Positions 1 through 12,279 are shown, numbered from the stretch's first letter. The stretch: 64,000 nucleotides of DNA from Phycomyces nitens (GCA_022702545.1 JAHRBC010000004.1:4432001-4496000), one strand, 5' to 3'. Made by a program: numbers and translations. Notes: generated by a model from the letters alone, not told the origin.

Positions 1-942
1 TGTCGCGGCACCCTTGGCCTGAGCGATGTATTGACAGACCTGACGTGTGATTATGCAAACTTTACTCTGCCCGCCGACCAAAACGTTCCTCCAAAGAAGT
101 ATATTGCTCACGGAGGAATGCTCGAGGCAGCCCAGCTCCTGGCCAAAAAGAAGGGACGCGTCTTTCAAAAGGTGTGCGAAGGGCTGTTGATGTACCCAGA
201 ATATGGCCTTGTCATCTGCGGCCATTCTCTTGGCGGCGGTGTTGCCAGTCTTTTGAGTGTCTTGTGGAGCCAGGAAAGCCAGCCAAGCCGCCTTGCAGCA
301 TTATCATCTAATCGGCCTACATTTGTTACATCATCCCTATTCGGCTTACCAGCAGGACGGCCAATCCACTGTTACGCATACGGACCGCCCTGTACGATGT
401 CCCAGGAGCTAAGCGAGTATTGCGGTCAAGGGCTGGTTACCAGTGTTGTCCATGGATTCGATATCGTCAGCAGCCTGAGTCTGGGACTCTTGCGCGACTT
501 TAAGAACGTGGCTGTGAGCTTACATGCCGAAAGTGGAGTTGCGGACGATATTCTCGGTCGGGTGATGGGTCGATACAATTCTCCACGCGAACACAAGAAA
601 GAAGAAGAAGAAGACGATGATGATGACCAGTGGTTCTGGGCTCTCATAAAGACAATGCGAGCAGATATGCGGGCAGAAAAGCTATATCCACCCAGCACAG
701 TCTATCTAATCGAGTCCGTACCTCAACTCCTGCAGAACACCGAGCAGCAGTCGAGTACAGAAAACACCAAATCAAAAAAGTGCAAGACAAAACGGGCTCA
801 TAATGTAGTCTTGAGTCGCTGTGATGATATTCAAGCTAGATTTTCAGAAATTGTATTTTCTCGGTCAATGTTCATGGACCATTCACCATTTATGTATGAA
901 AAGGCCATTCTGCAGCTACGCAGAGGTTATTTTGGAACCTAA
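1..942 (+). CDS. class 3 lipase (sn-1 diacylglycerol lipase-like), 5' end cut by window
   Basis: The reading frame is open from base 1 and begins CRGTLGLSDVLTDL, the strand motif that precedes the active site in lipase_3 proteins, so the N-terminus lies outside the window. The nucleophile elbow GHSLGGG is at about 220-240 (Ser codon 226-228). A candidate acid lies in HGFDIVSSLS (about 450-480) and a candidate His in MDHSPFMYE near the C-terminus, which completes a Ser-Asp-His triad. An acidic low-complexity run (E/D-rich) at about 600-630 sits between the last two, as in the regulatory loop of diacylglycerol lipases. The expected role is hydrolysis of acylglycerols at a membrane. No intron is seen in the visible part, and the stop is at 940-942. 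The family call is firm; the exact substrate is inferred. Confidence 0.85.
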   Translation, partial: CRGTLGLSDVLTDLTCDYANFTLPADQNVPPKKYIAHGGMLEAAQLLAKKKGRVFQKVCEGLLMYPEYGLVICGHSLGGGVASLLSVLWSQESQPSRLAALSSNRPTFVTSSLFGLPAGRPIHCYAYGPPCTMSQELSEYCGQGLVTSVVHGFDIVSSLSLGLLRDFKNVAVSLHAESGVADDILGRVMGRYNSPREHKKEEEEDDDDDQWFWALIKTMRADMRAEKLYPPSTVYLIESVPQLLQNTEQQSSTENTKSKKCKTKRAHNVVLSRCDDIQARFSEIVFSRSMFMDHSPFMYEKAILQLRRGYFGT

Positions 943-1141
943 ATCCTTGCACAATCAAAATCCAACACAGTAAATAAATCACATGAATGTATACATCCCT
1001 ACTATAATTCATACTAAAGCAGGCACAGTGAGGGCGGTGACATCAGCTGGCTTTCTTATTCTTCCTCTTCTCCTCTTCTCCTCTTCCTCTGATTCTTCTG
1101 CTCCTTCTTCTTATTCTTCTTATTCTTCTTCTTCTTTTCTC
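943..1141 (+). promoter_or_regulatory. 199-bp intergenic region with CT-rich tract before the GYF gene
   Basis: This short gap separates two same-strand genes. From about 1050 to 1141 the plus strand is almost pure pyrimidine (repeats of TTCTTC and CTCTTC) and runs straight into the ATG at 1142. CT-rich tracts just upstream of start codons are common in fungal promoters and 5' leaders. No TATA box is obvious. The role is inferred. Confidence 0.4.
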
Positions 1142-2731
1142 ATGACCACCAATCTCAATTTTGGCCCTGAATGGTAGGGTGTTGTTTTCGAACCTATAGA
1201 TTCAAAAATAATAAACTCATCTTTTACCAGGATGCGTGGCTATTCAAAGCCCACAAACCAACATCAGGCACCATTCGGCACTGATTCAACCATTGGCAAA
1301 CTGGGATCTGACACAACTCTAATGTCATCATCCGTGTCAAGCGATCTCATTCCGGAAGCCAATCCCTTTCGATACTCCAAGAACTATATGCTGAGCCTAT
1401 ACAACTCTTCTCTTCCAGCCGAGCTTGATACCAGCAGCCCTCTTCTTTTCTCTCACAGTCAGCCACCTCTCTTGTTTGAGAAACCGAGCAAGGTGGAAGA
1501 AGAGGCAAGGCATCTGGATGGACCCAATTAGAGTCCGGCCCCTTTTTTTGTATGCCCATCTAATCCGTCTACTTTATGTATAGCAGCTACTCAAAGGAAG
1601 TGTTCACTGGGAAGAATCACGCCCTAAACCAATGTTACAAAAGGAAATTCATCACATAGAGTCATCTTCTGGTGGTGACACAGGAAGTCTTTTGTTTGGA
1701 AGTGGGAAACTAGCCAAGACTTTTGGGGAAAGACCCGAGAATATCTATCCGGACACTAGAATCCCGGTTGATCTTTATGAGCCAGAGACCGAAGAGCCAC
1801 TGTGGAGTAAGGCAGACAAGGTTGTAATGGGAACATTCGATGAACAAGGGATTTACCGGATAGAAGAAGAGTCTGTTATATCCAAAGTAACCGTAACAGC
1901 GGAAATGGGCTCTGTAGTACTTGGCGTGCAGGGTGAAACCAGCCTCAAGACTGAGACAGGCCCTACCATTGAAAATAAGGAAAATAGCAGTGTCAGTCCT
2001 CAGGTTCCATGGATCTTTGATACTGCTTTGGTTGAGCCAGATATCCCTATCCCTCAGTCGGTGCAGCCGACATTGCCATGTCCTGTAGAAGAACAGCACT
2101 GGTATTATCGTGATAATTCTGATCAAGTTCAGGGACCATTTTATGGCTTGGATATGCAGGACTGGTACATGCGTGGCTTCTTTGAGATGAACCTGCTACT
2201 TAGACGCGAGCAAGATCCGTATTTTATCCCTCTTGCCCAGCTCATTCAACGCACAGGGAATGATAACCGTCCATTTTTGACGCCATTTTCTATGAACCTT
2301 TCTCCACAAGTAGCTCTCCCCCCCAATTACGAGCAGCATATTCCTTATCCTTCAGTTGGTCCTCCAATTCATCTTTTGCACCAGCCTCCTCCGCCGCCGC
2401 CACCACTTCCTCAATTTGTCAGCCATAATCATCATTACCAGGATCCAGGGCCTTTTCTGCCTGAACAATTGATCACAATGTATGACAATAAGCCGCCATA
2501 CTGGCCAGATCCCCCTGCTCCCTGGTTACAGGAACAAACCGAGATCTTTGGCTCTCCTTATTATCTTCCACCACAGAGTCAACAGCAATCTCAACAAAAT
2601 GGTGTTTTTGGTCAGGAATTAAGCCAATCTGGATTCCCACCTCATCAAACCTCTTTTATTGGGCCTTTTAAAAGAAAAGAAGAGCCACCAAAATATAGGC
2701 AAGAGCAGCAATATTTATATCAGCAGCAAGT

Positions 2732-2803
<72 letters not shown>

Positions 2804-4682
2804 CTATCAGCAACAGCAGGTACAACAACAACAACAACAACAACAAGCTCAACAGCAGGTACAACAGCAGCAAATACAGCAGCAGCAAATACAACAACAG
2901 CAGCAGCAGCAAGCTCAACAGCAACAGCAAGCTCAACAACAACAGCAGCAAGCTCAACAGCAGCAACAGCAAGCTCAACAGCAAGCTCAACAGCAAGCTC
3001 AACAGCAGCAACAGCAAGCTCAACAGCAGCAACAGCAAGCTCAACAGCAGCAGCAGCAAGCTCAACAGCAACATCAACAACAGCAAGAATACCCTCAACA
3101 ACAGTCCCCTCAGCATATCCAACAGCAAAAGGTTTTGGTGCAAGAATCAGTTATTCCACCTATAAATAGTCCTCCTCTGTGGCCAGCTACTAATGAGAAT
3201 ATACCCATGAAAGCATCTAACAGCCAAGTACCTCTTGAGACCGAGGTCAAGGAAAATTTATCAATCACAACGGCTTCATCAGGCTTGGTTTCACCAAAAG
3301 GAGCATCATCATGTCTGCCAAGTCAGTCTCCAAAAACGCCAGGGTTGGCAGAGAAAGATATTCCCCTACATAGTCTTGTCCAGCTCATGTCAGAAACCAC
3401 ATTTGAGTCAAAAGATCCTATTCAGTTGACCACCACTGTATCTGTCCCAGAATTGGAGCCTATTCTCACGCTTGTTGAGTCTGTAACGGAAATGGTTTCT
3501 GCGACTGAATCTGTAACATCTCCTATACATGTATCAACATCCAAGACACTTTCTGTGATCGAAACAGAGACAGACTCTAAGCTCAAACCGGCTGCCAAAG
3601 ATTCACAGGCCACTACGTCTTTAGCTCTAAAAGTCAAACCGTCAGGCACAAGACATTCTTTTGTAAAATCGCCTATATCTAAGCCAATTGCCGAGAAAGG
3701 GACACCAAAGGATCAGGTCAGGACAAAGCAAAAGGAGCCTATCAAGAGTGTAAGCCAAAAGACTAGGGCTACCCAGTCTGCACCAAACAAAAAGGTTGTG
3801 GAAACCAATGTAAAGGCAGAGAAGCCTACAGAGAATACGCTTGAGAAGACCGAGAATCCTCCAAAAAAGATCAATACTTCACATGAGAATATATTCAATA
3901 AGATTCAGAAAGGGGAAACCCCAAGGTCTGTCAAAGAACAGAAATCAGCGCAAAAGAAGCCGACTCCATCTTCCACAGTGTCAGAACGAACAGTAAAAAT
4001 AGTAAGCAAATCTCATGCCAAGTCTAGCTTTGGTTATATATATATACAAAAAAGAGTCGAGAGTGTGAAATCTAATTGGATTTCTTAGCATGCGAAAATA
4101 CCCTGTGCACCCATTCCATCTGCTTCAAAGACTATCAATATTGCTCGTCCTTCTCCATCCAGAGCATGGAACGTAACAAACCCCCCGGTCACTAAGCCTG
4201 TGTCGCCCGCTTTCCAGAGTGAGAATCCTAAACCACCCAGTAATGTGTTTTATGACTGGTGCCAAAAATCACTCAAGGAACTCAAAAAGGATGTCGATGG
4301 TAATTAAGAAATACATAAATATATGGTTTCCAAGAGGAGAGGTTATATAAATAGGTTTCTCTTGCAACAAGTTATAATCTCTTGATCCTTTTGGTTGGTA
4401 AATGTGCCTAATATTTTTTATGTGCATGTATTTATAGCTGAGGAATTATTGAAGATGCTTCTGTCCTTTCCCCTTGTGCCCAGTCCATTTGACATCATCA
4501 AAGAAATCATCTATGCCAATTCAATCTCCATGGATGGACGTAGATTTGCGGAAACATTTATAAAATACAGAAAAGCAGATCTGGATGGTCAACTCAAAAC
4601 TATCGTGGCTCAACCTGTTAACGCAAAGATCCCAAATTCTTTCAAGGTTGTCACCAAGAAGTCAAAGAAGAAGAGTACCTAA
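1142..4682 (+). CDS. GYF-domain protein (GIGYF/Smy2-like), polyQ-rich, 5 exons
   Basis: Exons 1142-1173, 1231-1492, 1587-4001, 4089-4299 and 4438-4682 join in phase to give 1,054 aa. The N-terminus MTTNLNFGPEWMRG, split by intron 1, is the conserved opening of GIGYF/Smy2 proteins, followed by NPFRYSKNYMLSLY. The GYF domain is at about residues 266-325 (W270-Y-Y, GPF, M..WY, then GFF in place of GYF) and binds proline-rich ligands. Residues ~350-420 are proline-rich, ~470-610 are polyQ, and the C-terminus has the family block around LLSFPL and ANSISMDGRRFAETF. Known members act in translational repression, mRNA decay and ER-Golgi traffic. The donor at 1493 (GTGGAA) is weak and is the least certain junction. 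The donor at 4002 (GTAAGC) keeps the frame into exon 4. Confidence 0.88.
2706..3112 (+). repeat. CAA/CAG microsatellite coding for polyQ with a regular Ala
   Basis: This is a mixed CAA/CAG run inside the GYF gene. The first part is nearly pure polyQ. The second part (about 2930-3070) is a 21-bp-type unit coding AQQQQQQ or AQQQ, repeated about ten times. The antisense frame reads polyLeu and the +1 frame reads Asn/Ser; these are artefacts of the repeat. Length variation between strains is likely. Confidence 0.9.
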
Positions 4683-4897
4683 GGTATAAGAAGGATGAGT
4701 AAATTGTATGGTCAAATGCTATGATCATCGGAAATGTATGTATACACATTTATATGGATATATTTATTGAATTAGAACAGAATTATTATTATTATTATAT
4801 AAATAACTATAGTATTTATCACCCATCAAGTCTCTTATTTGAATAACCAAGTCTGCAAAAAGATGCAAAGTGTATTGAATGGGTCTATATGAGCGGT

Positions 4898-5225
4898 ACC
4901 TTTTATGAGAATATCTGCTCAACGGAGTCAATTTAGTAGTTAATCTAATAATGAATGTGATTGTTTGATACCCATGCTAAAAACAACTAGAATATATATA
5001 AATATATACATATTCAATCGCATGTCAACAAGCAAAGACCATGAGAATCCCCAAAAGTTGGGCAATAATGCTAATATTCAATCTTTAATTAATAAAACTC
5101 TAGAGTATCATCAGTTGTGGCTTGGGATTAATAGAAATATCCTAAAGAAATGAATATCAATACTATAAATGCCCATGTTTTCAATTAAATATCACCATGT
5201 CTTTGGGATAGATTTACTTTATATT
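4898..5225 (+). repeat. inverted duplication, copy A (partner 43.92-44.25 kb)
   Basis: About 330 bp from GGTACCTTTTATGA to the block around ATCACCATGTCTTTGGG matches the reverse complement of about 43,920-44,253 at roughly 90% by eye, with a 4-bp difference in a TA run. The two copies lie 39 kb apart in opposite orientation. No terminal repeats or target-site duplications were recognised, so the mechanism (element or segmental duplication) is open. Confidence 0.8.
5022..5153 (+). CDS. 43-aa ORF present in both copies of the inverted duplication
   Basis: The ORF starts MSTSKDHENPQKL and ends NRNILKK. The same 132-bp ORF, with start and stop at the same places, is in copy B at 43984-44115 (minus). 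The copies differ at about 11 bases giving 7 amino-acid changes, so most changes are non-synonymous and purifying selection is not shown. Upstream in-frame extension is unlikely because the copies differ by 4 bp just before this ATG. No family was recognised. It may be a small gene, one exon, or chance. Confidence 0.3.
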   Translation: MSTSKDHENPQKLGNNANIQSLINKTLEYHQLWLGINRNILKK

Positions 5226-5439
5226 GCCAGCCTTTAATATATCCAATCGTCTGCTCAGAAATCGTAAAATTACTATATTCTGCTTCATTTTTCACCGAGT
5301 GTGTTTCAAAAATCAAGTAAATCCAACATCCTATTTTTTTATGTATCGTATTCCTTATATATGCACCCAAGATTTCTATAACTTTGTGATTGTATAGCTT
5401 AAGGGTTGTGGTTCAACTGATAAAAAACAGGATTTTATT

Positions 5440-6130
5440 TAATAAAGTATAGGTCCACCTTTGTACTTTTTGACAGCTACTGGTATTTTGGGCATGTCAA
5501 GGCAGTACTTTTCATATACACTTGTACTGACAGTCTCACACTCCTCTTTCAGAGCATCTTATAGCTTCTTTATTGTTACAGGCTGTCAAGATCTTGATCG
5601 CACATGGTTATCCAAAAGATTTCAGATATTCTCAATTAGCCTGAGATCCGGACTCCTTGATGGTCACTCAAGAACGTCTATGCCAAGATCTTTCTTGCAC
5701 TGTTTTGACAATACTGCTTTATGAAACATAGCATTGTCTTCTTGGAAATAGCAGTGTAAGGAGCCATTGTATGGAAGACTGTCAAAAAACAGCTTGAATG
5801 CTGTCTGCAATACTTTTACGTAGGCCTTTGCATTCATACTGTCAAGACAACAAGGGGTTCGACACCTCTAGCCAAGATACATTCCCATACCATTACTGAT
5901 CCACCATCTCGTTGCACCTTTGGTTGGATAAAATCAATGGCATAATTTTCATCTGGTCTTTTCCACACATGGATACGCCCATTTATCTTGAAAAGAATAT
6001 GGGACTCGTCACTTCAATTCATTCGTGCTGCCATATTTTCTTGTGTTAAGAAGGGCATGGCAACTGCAACACAGTTGTTAAACCCCAAATTGTGCAGAGC
6101 TTGACAAACAGTGTTTACATACAAAGACTA
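5440..6130 (-). pseudogene. Tc1/mariner transposase relic
   Basis: On the minus strand the frames read SDESHILFKINGRIHVW, then a GGSVMVW-like block, EDNAMFHKA, SPDLRLIENI and a C-terminal tail: the order of the DDE catalytic domain of Tc1-family transposases. It is broken: a deletion before SDESH removes the usual segment, several stops interrupt it, and the frame changes near 5800. The N-terminal DNA-binding half is missing. The block TATAGGTCCACCTTTGTAC at about 5448-5466 looks like a Tc1 terminal-repeat end beyond the C-terminus; no partner copy was found on the other side. Confidence 0.75.
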
Positions 6131-7940
6131 TAATATTACAGAATGATTCATAGTTAAATGGTAACAATATCTAAAAGACTTATCTGCAGTACAATAGATG
6201 AGTTGGCTATACTGAGCGTGTATACCATTACAAGATTAATATAATATCTTTTACAATTAAAATACGAGATGAAGGACCTAGAAATGTAGCAATGACAAGT
6301 AAATTATGTATACACATAAAGTAAAAGTAGTTTAATAGCATACGTACATACCATGTATATAGCTTGCATCTTTTAAAATGTTCGTATGTATAGTAATACC
6401 TATTGACTGATAATAAATTGAATCAATAGAAACGAATATATCGTGTATTTAATCATATTTAGACCATTTTCTATGTGAGAACAAGCATTATTTCCTATGA
6501 AGATTAGTTGATTACTGTTCATAATGACCAGGTTTAATAGACTAATTTTACTTTTTTTTTAATGCTTCGAACGCAAGAAGTAGATGAAATGACAAGAATT
6601 TCTAGCAAAGTCCTGTTATCTAACAAAAAAATTGTTTTGATTCTGTTTAGGTCAGAGGCCATTGTTTTTAGCTCCCGTAAAGGCGGCAATGAATAAGACT
6701 CTGTAATGCCAGTATTGACAAATAATCTCTTCTCAATACAATTTTCCTTTTGCTGAGAAGCTTTGACCGTCATTAGCGTGATTTCCTTTCAGACATCACT
6801 AAAGATAATATTAGCGATCGAATTATGCAACAATCCTTATAAAACAACCAGAAATACATCCTAGATCTGACAGGTTAATACATATGCATCATCTATGGCA
6901 GTGAAGATTTTCTTCATTTAGGTCCATTTGACCCAGCCTTTGATTGTCCAGTAAGAGTACTTGCACCTTCAGAAAGAGATTTTATCGATAGAACAAGCAT
7001 GTCTAGTAAGGAAAAAAAGTCTGCATACTCGAGAACTTTTGGGAATAACCTTTGACACTGTGATGCATTAATTGACCAAGATTATAACCAGCTTATAAAA
7101 ACTTTATCTTTAGTTCTTGATGTTGTATCCTTTGGCCAAGATAAGCATACTGATGCATTTGCGCAATCTCTTAACTACTTGGACAGTTAATCTATTTAAT
7201 ATATCTTTGTGGCTGTAAACTCGGCTGTGATACTTGTATCCATACTTTGAAGGCAGTATCATCAAATGTCACAAATTCTCTTTTTATGTTAGATCGACAC
7301 TTGGATCAACGTCTTGGAAAATCCCCCCATGTTCTCGTTGCGCCTCAAGATATACATGCTCTACCATTTGCTCGACGATACTCAAAGATTTTGATACCCA
7401 CTGTAGTACAAATCAGCGATTCCTAAAAAGTTCAACAAGTAGTTTGCAAAAGTACTTGTTAGCCACAACCAGCTTTACTCGCTCCTCCATTCCTGTTATT
7501 TCAACTGATCTTCATGATAGCCCATATATCCAATCTGGAAAACGAATGTATGTGGATATAACTCTCAAATACAAAGATGTTTGGGACATTGACTTTGACA
7601 TTTATGCAGATAGAGACATAGACCTTGTTAATGTATCAGACAGTACCTAATTGTCCAATAGAAATGCTTTAATATCCGTAATAAAATATAATTGGCTAAT
7701 GATTGCTTACTTTGAGATGAACCTCCCAGAAAATCACAAAAGATTAAATAGTTTATCAAACAAAAATACATAGATAAAAAGTCCAAGAAAGATCATTAGA
7801 TATTTTCAAACCAATAGTAGCAATATCTACGGAAATTATACTTTCCAAAACTCATAATAAATTAGAGAGTTTATTTGTATTTGTATTTTTTTTGTATTTT
7901 CACTTTTTTTTTCTGAATACTATTATTTTATACATTTTAT
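6131..7940. other. eroded DNA with short unexplained ORFs
   Basis: This AT-rich stretch holds several short open segments: minus 6534-6773 (79 codons), plus about 7040-7190 (reads DQDYNQLIKTLSLVLDVVSF), and plus 7234-7650 (138 codons, ending YADRDIDLVNVSDST). Codon-like composition and lack of low complexity suggest remains of a coding element. None matches a family I know and none joins to the next by clear splice sites. No gene is claimed. Confidence 0.3.
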
Positions 7941-7948
7941 GCATTTAG

Positions 7949-8427
7949 CTAACAAACGTATTTTGGTATGATTTCTACTCTAATTCCAAACTTTTTCAAC
8001 TGGGATTTAGATGGCTCTCGATTACAAGTTTTAATAAATCTGTTTGTTTCCGCAACATCCCAAAATTGCTGCTTATTTTTGTTAATTCTTTGGTACATAT
8101 TTCCCTTTTTAGTATTGTGATGAGCCGAATTCTTTGGAGCAAAAACATTAAACTGTTTGCTGCAGTAAATGTGATATCTACTCAATATTAGAGGTCGACT
8201 CATCCTTGCATTATATCAAAGAGAAAGCTCACGGGTATATGCAGATTGCACAACAGTATAGTACATACATCTTTAGCCCATCTAAAGTTAGGCTGGTGGT
8301 GGTTGCAACATGTTTCAATAATTGTACTCTTGTAATCCTGATACCTATTTACCATCCTTAACCCTTGAAAATTGGCTGTATCTGGTTTAAAAATAGCCCA
8401 ATCTGTTCTATAAACCATAGATATCAA
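7949..8427 (-). other. two adjoining minus-strand ORFs, possible element remnant
   Basis: An upstream ORF (8200-8427, 75 codons) overlaps the start of a second (7949-8203, 84 codons, rich in Lys/Asn, with FNVFAPKNSAHHNTKKGN). The two could be one gene broken by a frameshift or joined by an intron. No known domain is visible. Low complexity is absent, so chance is not the only explanation. Confidence 0.25.
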
Positions 8428-8429
8428 AA

Positions 8430-9800
8430 GATGTGTTGATTGTTGAGATCTAATGTCAATATTTTATTTTTTATATAAATATAAAGTTTTAGAGCTCTAT
8501 TATACATGTCAATAAAAGAGAATTCGGGAATCTGATATAATTAAGTATACTATTCTGGTTTGCCATAAATAATTCTGCAGTTTATGTATTCTATCCAAGA
8601 AAATTGAATATGATTGAATATGATATGTACAGCCATTTGCTCTTTAATCTTTTGAATCATTCGGCATGCTTGGCTAACATTAAATTATCCTTTTCTTGCA
8701 CTGTTTTTTTTTTTTTTTTTACTCATCTTCAAAGTATTGCCTTGATGAGATCATACCAATCTATGGTTACAAAAATAGTCAGAGTAGATACTATGAGGGA
8801 CAACATTGGGCTGGTAAAAATAGTATAATTTAATATTTATTATGTTTTCAAAACAAGATTCTGTCAGATTTATTAACAAATAGATATCCCATTCTACTCT
8901 GGTTTCTGTTTTTTGTTTTTATTTTATGATATACTTTGTTTATGAAAACATATATATCTAGAGTATTAAAATACAATACAATTAATACTTTTATCAAGAT
9001 ATTTTCTGTATTGGCGAATAGACGTGTAGAGTACCTAGTTTAATCAATTGGCTCTATAGACTAATAAAGAGTATGGCTTGGCATCCAAGTCTTTTATATA
9101 TATATCTCAAATCCTATATCTATTTAAACGTTTATTAGTCTTTTGTAATATTAAAAACAATCAATTTTAAAAAAGATACACTCTAGTTTAATAATAGTAT
9201 TACTGAGATATGCATATTGTTTTGATATTCTCAAGGCTTATATATCTGACCCAACCAAACAAGAAGTCGCTATTTATTATACATATTTTTAAGGAACATC
9301 CAGCTCATCTTGGGAATATTCTACTAGAATAATGAAATAAAAATAAATTAGCCCCCCCTTTTTCCAGCATCAAGTTTCTCTACGGTATCTATAGTCAAGA
9401 GTTTTTAAAAAAAAGAAGTTGTGATAAATGTGTCCACAGATATTCTACATGCTTTCTTATCATGGCATGTAAAAGTTTTAATTTTTGAGAGCTATAGACT
9501 TAAATCTTAACCATGGCTACCAAGATATTTGTTTTTTGTTTGAAAGAGTTTATTCATAGAATCTTATTTTAGCCCAATACTTTAGGTAACCGTAATTTTA
9601 CTTAAAATCAATGTATAGAGACCGTGAGTAAAAAAAAAAGGGATATGTAATTGTACGATATCTAATAATACTATTATCAAGATATATATATATATAATTA
9701 TATGCATTACGATACAACCAAATCTCAGAGTATATAAAGAGCCGTATATCTTTTAACGATGAAAAAATAATATTCTTTGCAACTCATCTATTACTCAAGC
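8430..9800. other. AT-rich intergenic region
   Basis: About 1.4 kb of strongly AT-rich DNA with a T18-like run near 8703, several TATATA runs, and no ORF or structured element that I can support. The last 100 bp before 9801 serve as the promoter and leader of the next gene; TATATAAAGAG at about 9731 is a TATA-like candidate. Confidence 0.5.
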
Positions 9801-11659
9801 ATGTCTTTTTCTCAAAACATCGACTCTAAAGCTATCAATCCTACCCGTGATTCAAGGATACAGGATTCAGTTTCCAATACATCAAAAGTAATGTCATAAT
9901 TATTACTCGAGACTATATAATAAACAGAAAGACTTATCAATGTATCTGTATATAACGTAGATGGTCTTTAATGCCGAGAAATCGTATGTAAGTATTATGA
10001 TTATTTACTAGTTATATATATATCATCAAATATCCTTGTTCCGTTACTTATTTTCAATGATGATAATATAGAGTCGGATCATTAGTAAAAGGGTTAATAA
10101 TTCACAGCATATTATTATGAACAACCCTGGGACTCTAAACTCCATTGGAACTCACGAAATCGAATATCTAAAGCATTTTATCGAGGTAGCTATTGAGTAC
10201 AAAAGAGTATTAAGCTTGATCCTAATATTAAAAAAATTGTGAATTAATTAGGCTGCAGAGAACTCTTTGTCTGTAAATACTGTTATTATCAAAGGCTCTG
10301 GTCGTTCTTTTTCTTCTGGTGGAGAAGTTTTAGGTAACTGTTTTTTTTTAAATATTTTAAACAAAAGAAAATGAAATCTTATGATATTCCAGAACTTTTT
10401 GAGGGAGTAAATTCACCTCTTATCAAGAATAAATATAAGCAAGCTTGGGATATTTGGAATATAATTGTTAATATGAAGAAGCCCTATATTGCAATAATGA
10501 ACGGATTCTCTAGTAAGTTGACTTTCTATCTTTATACCAATTATCAAGCGGCTTACAAATAATCTATCTAGTTGGCACAGGTGGAGGGCTTGCTGCGCAC
10601 GGAGCATTTAGAGTGGCTACAGAGAATACAGTGTTCTCTATGCCAGAGGCAGCTTTTGGATTCGTGTCAGATGCTGGCTCTAGCTTTTATCTCAACAGAC
10701 TTGACAACATGATTGGAACATACATAGTTTTGACGGCACAATATCTAAAGGGAGCAGATGTCTTGTAAGTGGAGCCTTTTGATTATTTATCTAGTTATTA
10801 AAGCGAATTTTGGCCATCAATTAGTTTTTCAGGAATCGCTACCCACTATGTTCCCAGCTCTCGGTTAGGCGCAATGGAGCATCGTATATCTCAATTGGAC
10901 AGCCCTGACTATGATGAGATAGACAGTATAATCGAAGAATTCTCGACAGATCCTGGAATAGACTACCGATACACTCTCAAAGGAAATGTTGTAAAGACGA
11001 TAAAAAGGTATATATATATATTAGTCTTTTGGATAATACCAATATTAACCAAATACTCGAATATTTCTAGTTGCTTTAAATACAATACCGTTGAAGAGAT
11101 TCTTGAGGCACTTTGCAGGGATGGCTCAGAATTTGCTATGAAAACTATAAAACAAATGTTGGAACTCTCACCCACCTCTCTCAAGGCAAACCTCGAGTTA
11201 ATGCGCCGTACATCAACCATGAGTTTTGATAGCTGCATGGAGAATGAATCTCGAGCAGCCATGAACGTAATATTCACTCCAGATTTCAAGGAAGGTGTCC
11301 ATGCTCGTTTTATTAAACATATACAGCCAAAGTGGTGTCCTGCCACATTAAGCGCAGTTGACATTGATCATGTTCGGTCAGAAATTCTGGATAAGCAAAA
11401 CGATTATACGGTCAACCTGCACCCCAAGAATGTTTCTCGTGTGTACCCTTTTCGTTGCTATGGACTACCTTCTGATAAGGATGTACAGAAAATCGTCCAG
11501 AATCCCGAAATGACTTTTTATGGCTATCACCAGGTTATTAGACACTTTTTTAAACAAAATTACAAGTTTGGAACCTTGGAAAAGGTTATCGATATTCTGG
11601 ATCGCAATACAAGATCTGGAGATCAAGGTCTTGAAGGCAAAATAGAATGGATTGAATAA
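9801..11659 (+). CDS. 3-hydroxyisobutyryl-CoA hydrolase-like (crotonase fold), 8 exons
   Basis: Exons 9801-9887, 9961-9987, 10072-10185, 10252-10333, 10393-10512, 10572-10764, 10825-11007 and 11071-11659 join in phase to 464 aa. Crotonase landmarks appear in order: NNPGTLNSI (for NRP.ALN), GSGRSFSSGGEV, GTGGGLAAHGAFRVAT, MPEAAFGFVSDAG, then SGIATHYVP and the HIBCH-type C-terminal helical region. E169 and D177, eight residues apart, fit the catalytic Glu and Asp of HIBCH. The usual role is hydrolysis of 3-hydroxyisobutyryl-CoA in mitochondrial valine breakdown; the yeast homologue EHD3 is also tied to the mitoribosome. The acceptor at 10824 is required rather than the CAG at 10832, because only it preserves the SGIATH frame. 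Exon 2 is a 27-nt microexon. No classic presequence is evident. Confidence 0.87.
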
Positions 11660-12279
11660 AAATTTACAAGTCATTTATTTTTATACGGTTCCTATTCGTT
11701 TTATAGAATAAATAATTGTGATATCAATATCTGTTTTATTCCACTATAAAATCCTATTAGACCCCAATATATTTAAAAGGTAGTGTATGGCCTGTAAAAA
11801 TGGTTTGTAATACAATTATTATGACCATTTGTTGGCAAAAGTTTTATTTGCCAGGCAAGAGTTTAATAGATGATTTCAGATTATCCAAGGCCCTGTCCTT
11901 ACAATAAGCACAACAAATGGTTAGGTATATGGCTATAAGAATTATGCAAAAATGATCTATAAGCATGGTAGCCATAGTGAATTAAAGTAGTACAGACTAT
12001 AGTATCATGTCTATATGATGAGCTGTAGGTCATATGTAGACTAGCACTAATCCTACACAGCTGTTGTTGCCTTTTGTAGCAAGACTAAATAATGCTGATT
12101 AGACAATCATGATAAGGGAAAACACGGCTTTTTATAGGAGATAATGGCCACACTTTTGCCTTGATAATTTCAAAGATATATTTTCTCGACATTTAACAAT
12201 TTTCAAGGTACACAAGCAGTATATTGGACAGAGGAGCTGGTGATCTATACACCCCAGTCTTTATACCATTTTTATTTAT
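11660..12279. other. intergenic, convergent gene ends
   Basis: 620 bp between the convergent 3' ends of the hydrolase gene and the FUN14 gene. It is AT-rich, with poly(A)-signal-like AATAAA/AATAAT motifs just after 11659 and no ORF, repeat or RNA gene that I could support. Confidence 0.5.

Noticed and set aside
983..1177. 64-codon ORF as a separate small protein
   Set aside because: Its last 11 codons are exon 1 of the GYF gene; the part before is the CT-rich leader read in frame.
2715..3143. Poly-leucine ORF on the minus strand and Asn/Ser ORF in the +1 frame
   Set aside because: Both are shadows of the CAA/CAG polyQ tract in the GYF gene.
10831..10832. CAG acceptor for exon 7 of the hydrolase gene
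   Set aside because: It gives the wrong reading frame; the TAG at 10822-10824 gives the expected DVFFSGIATHYV.
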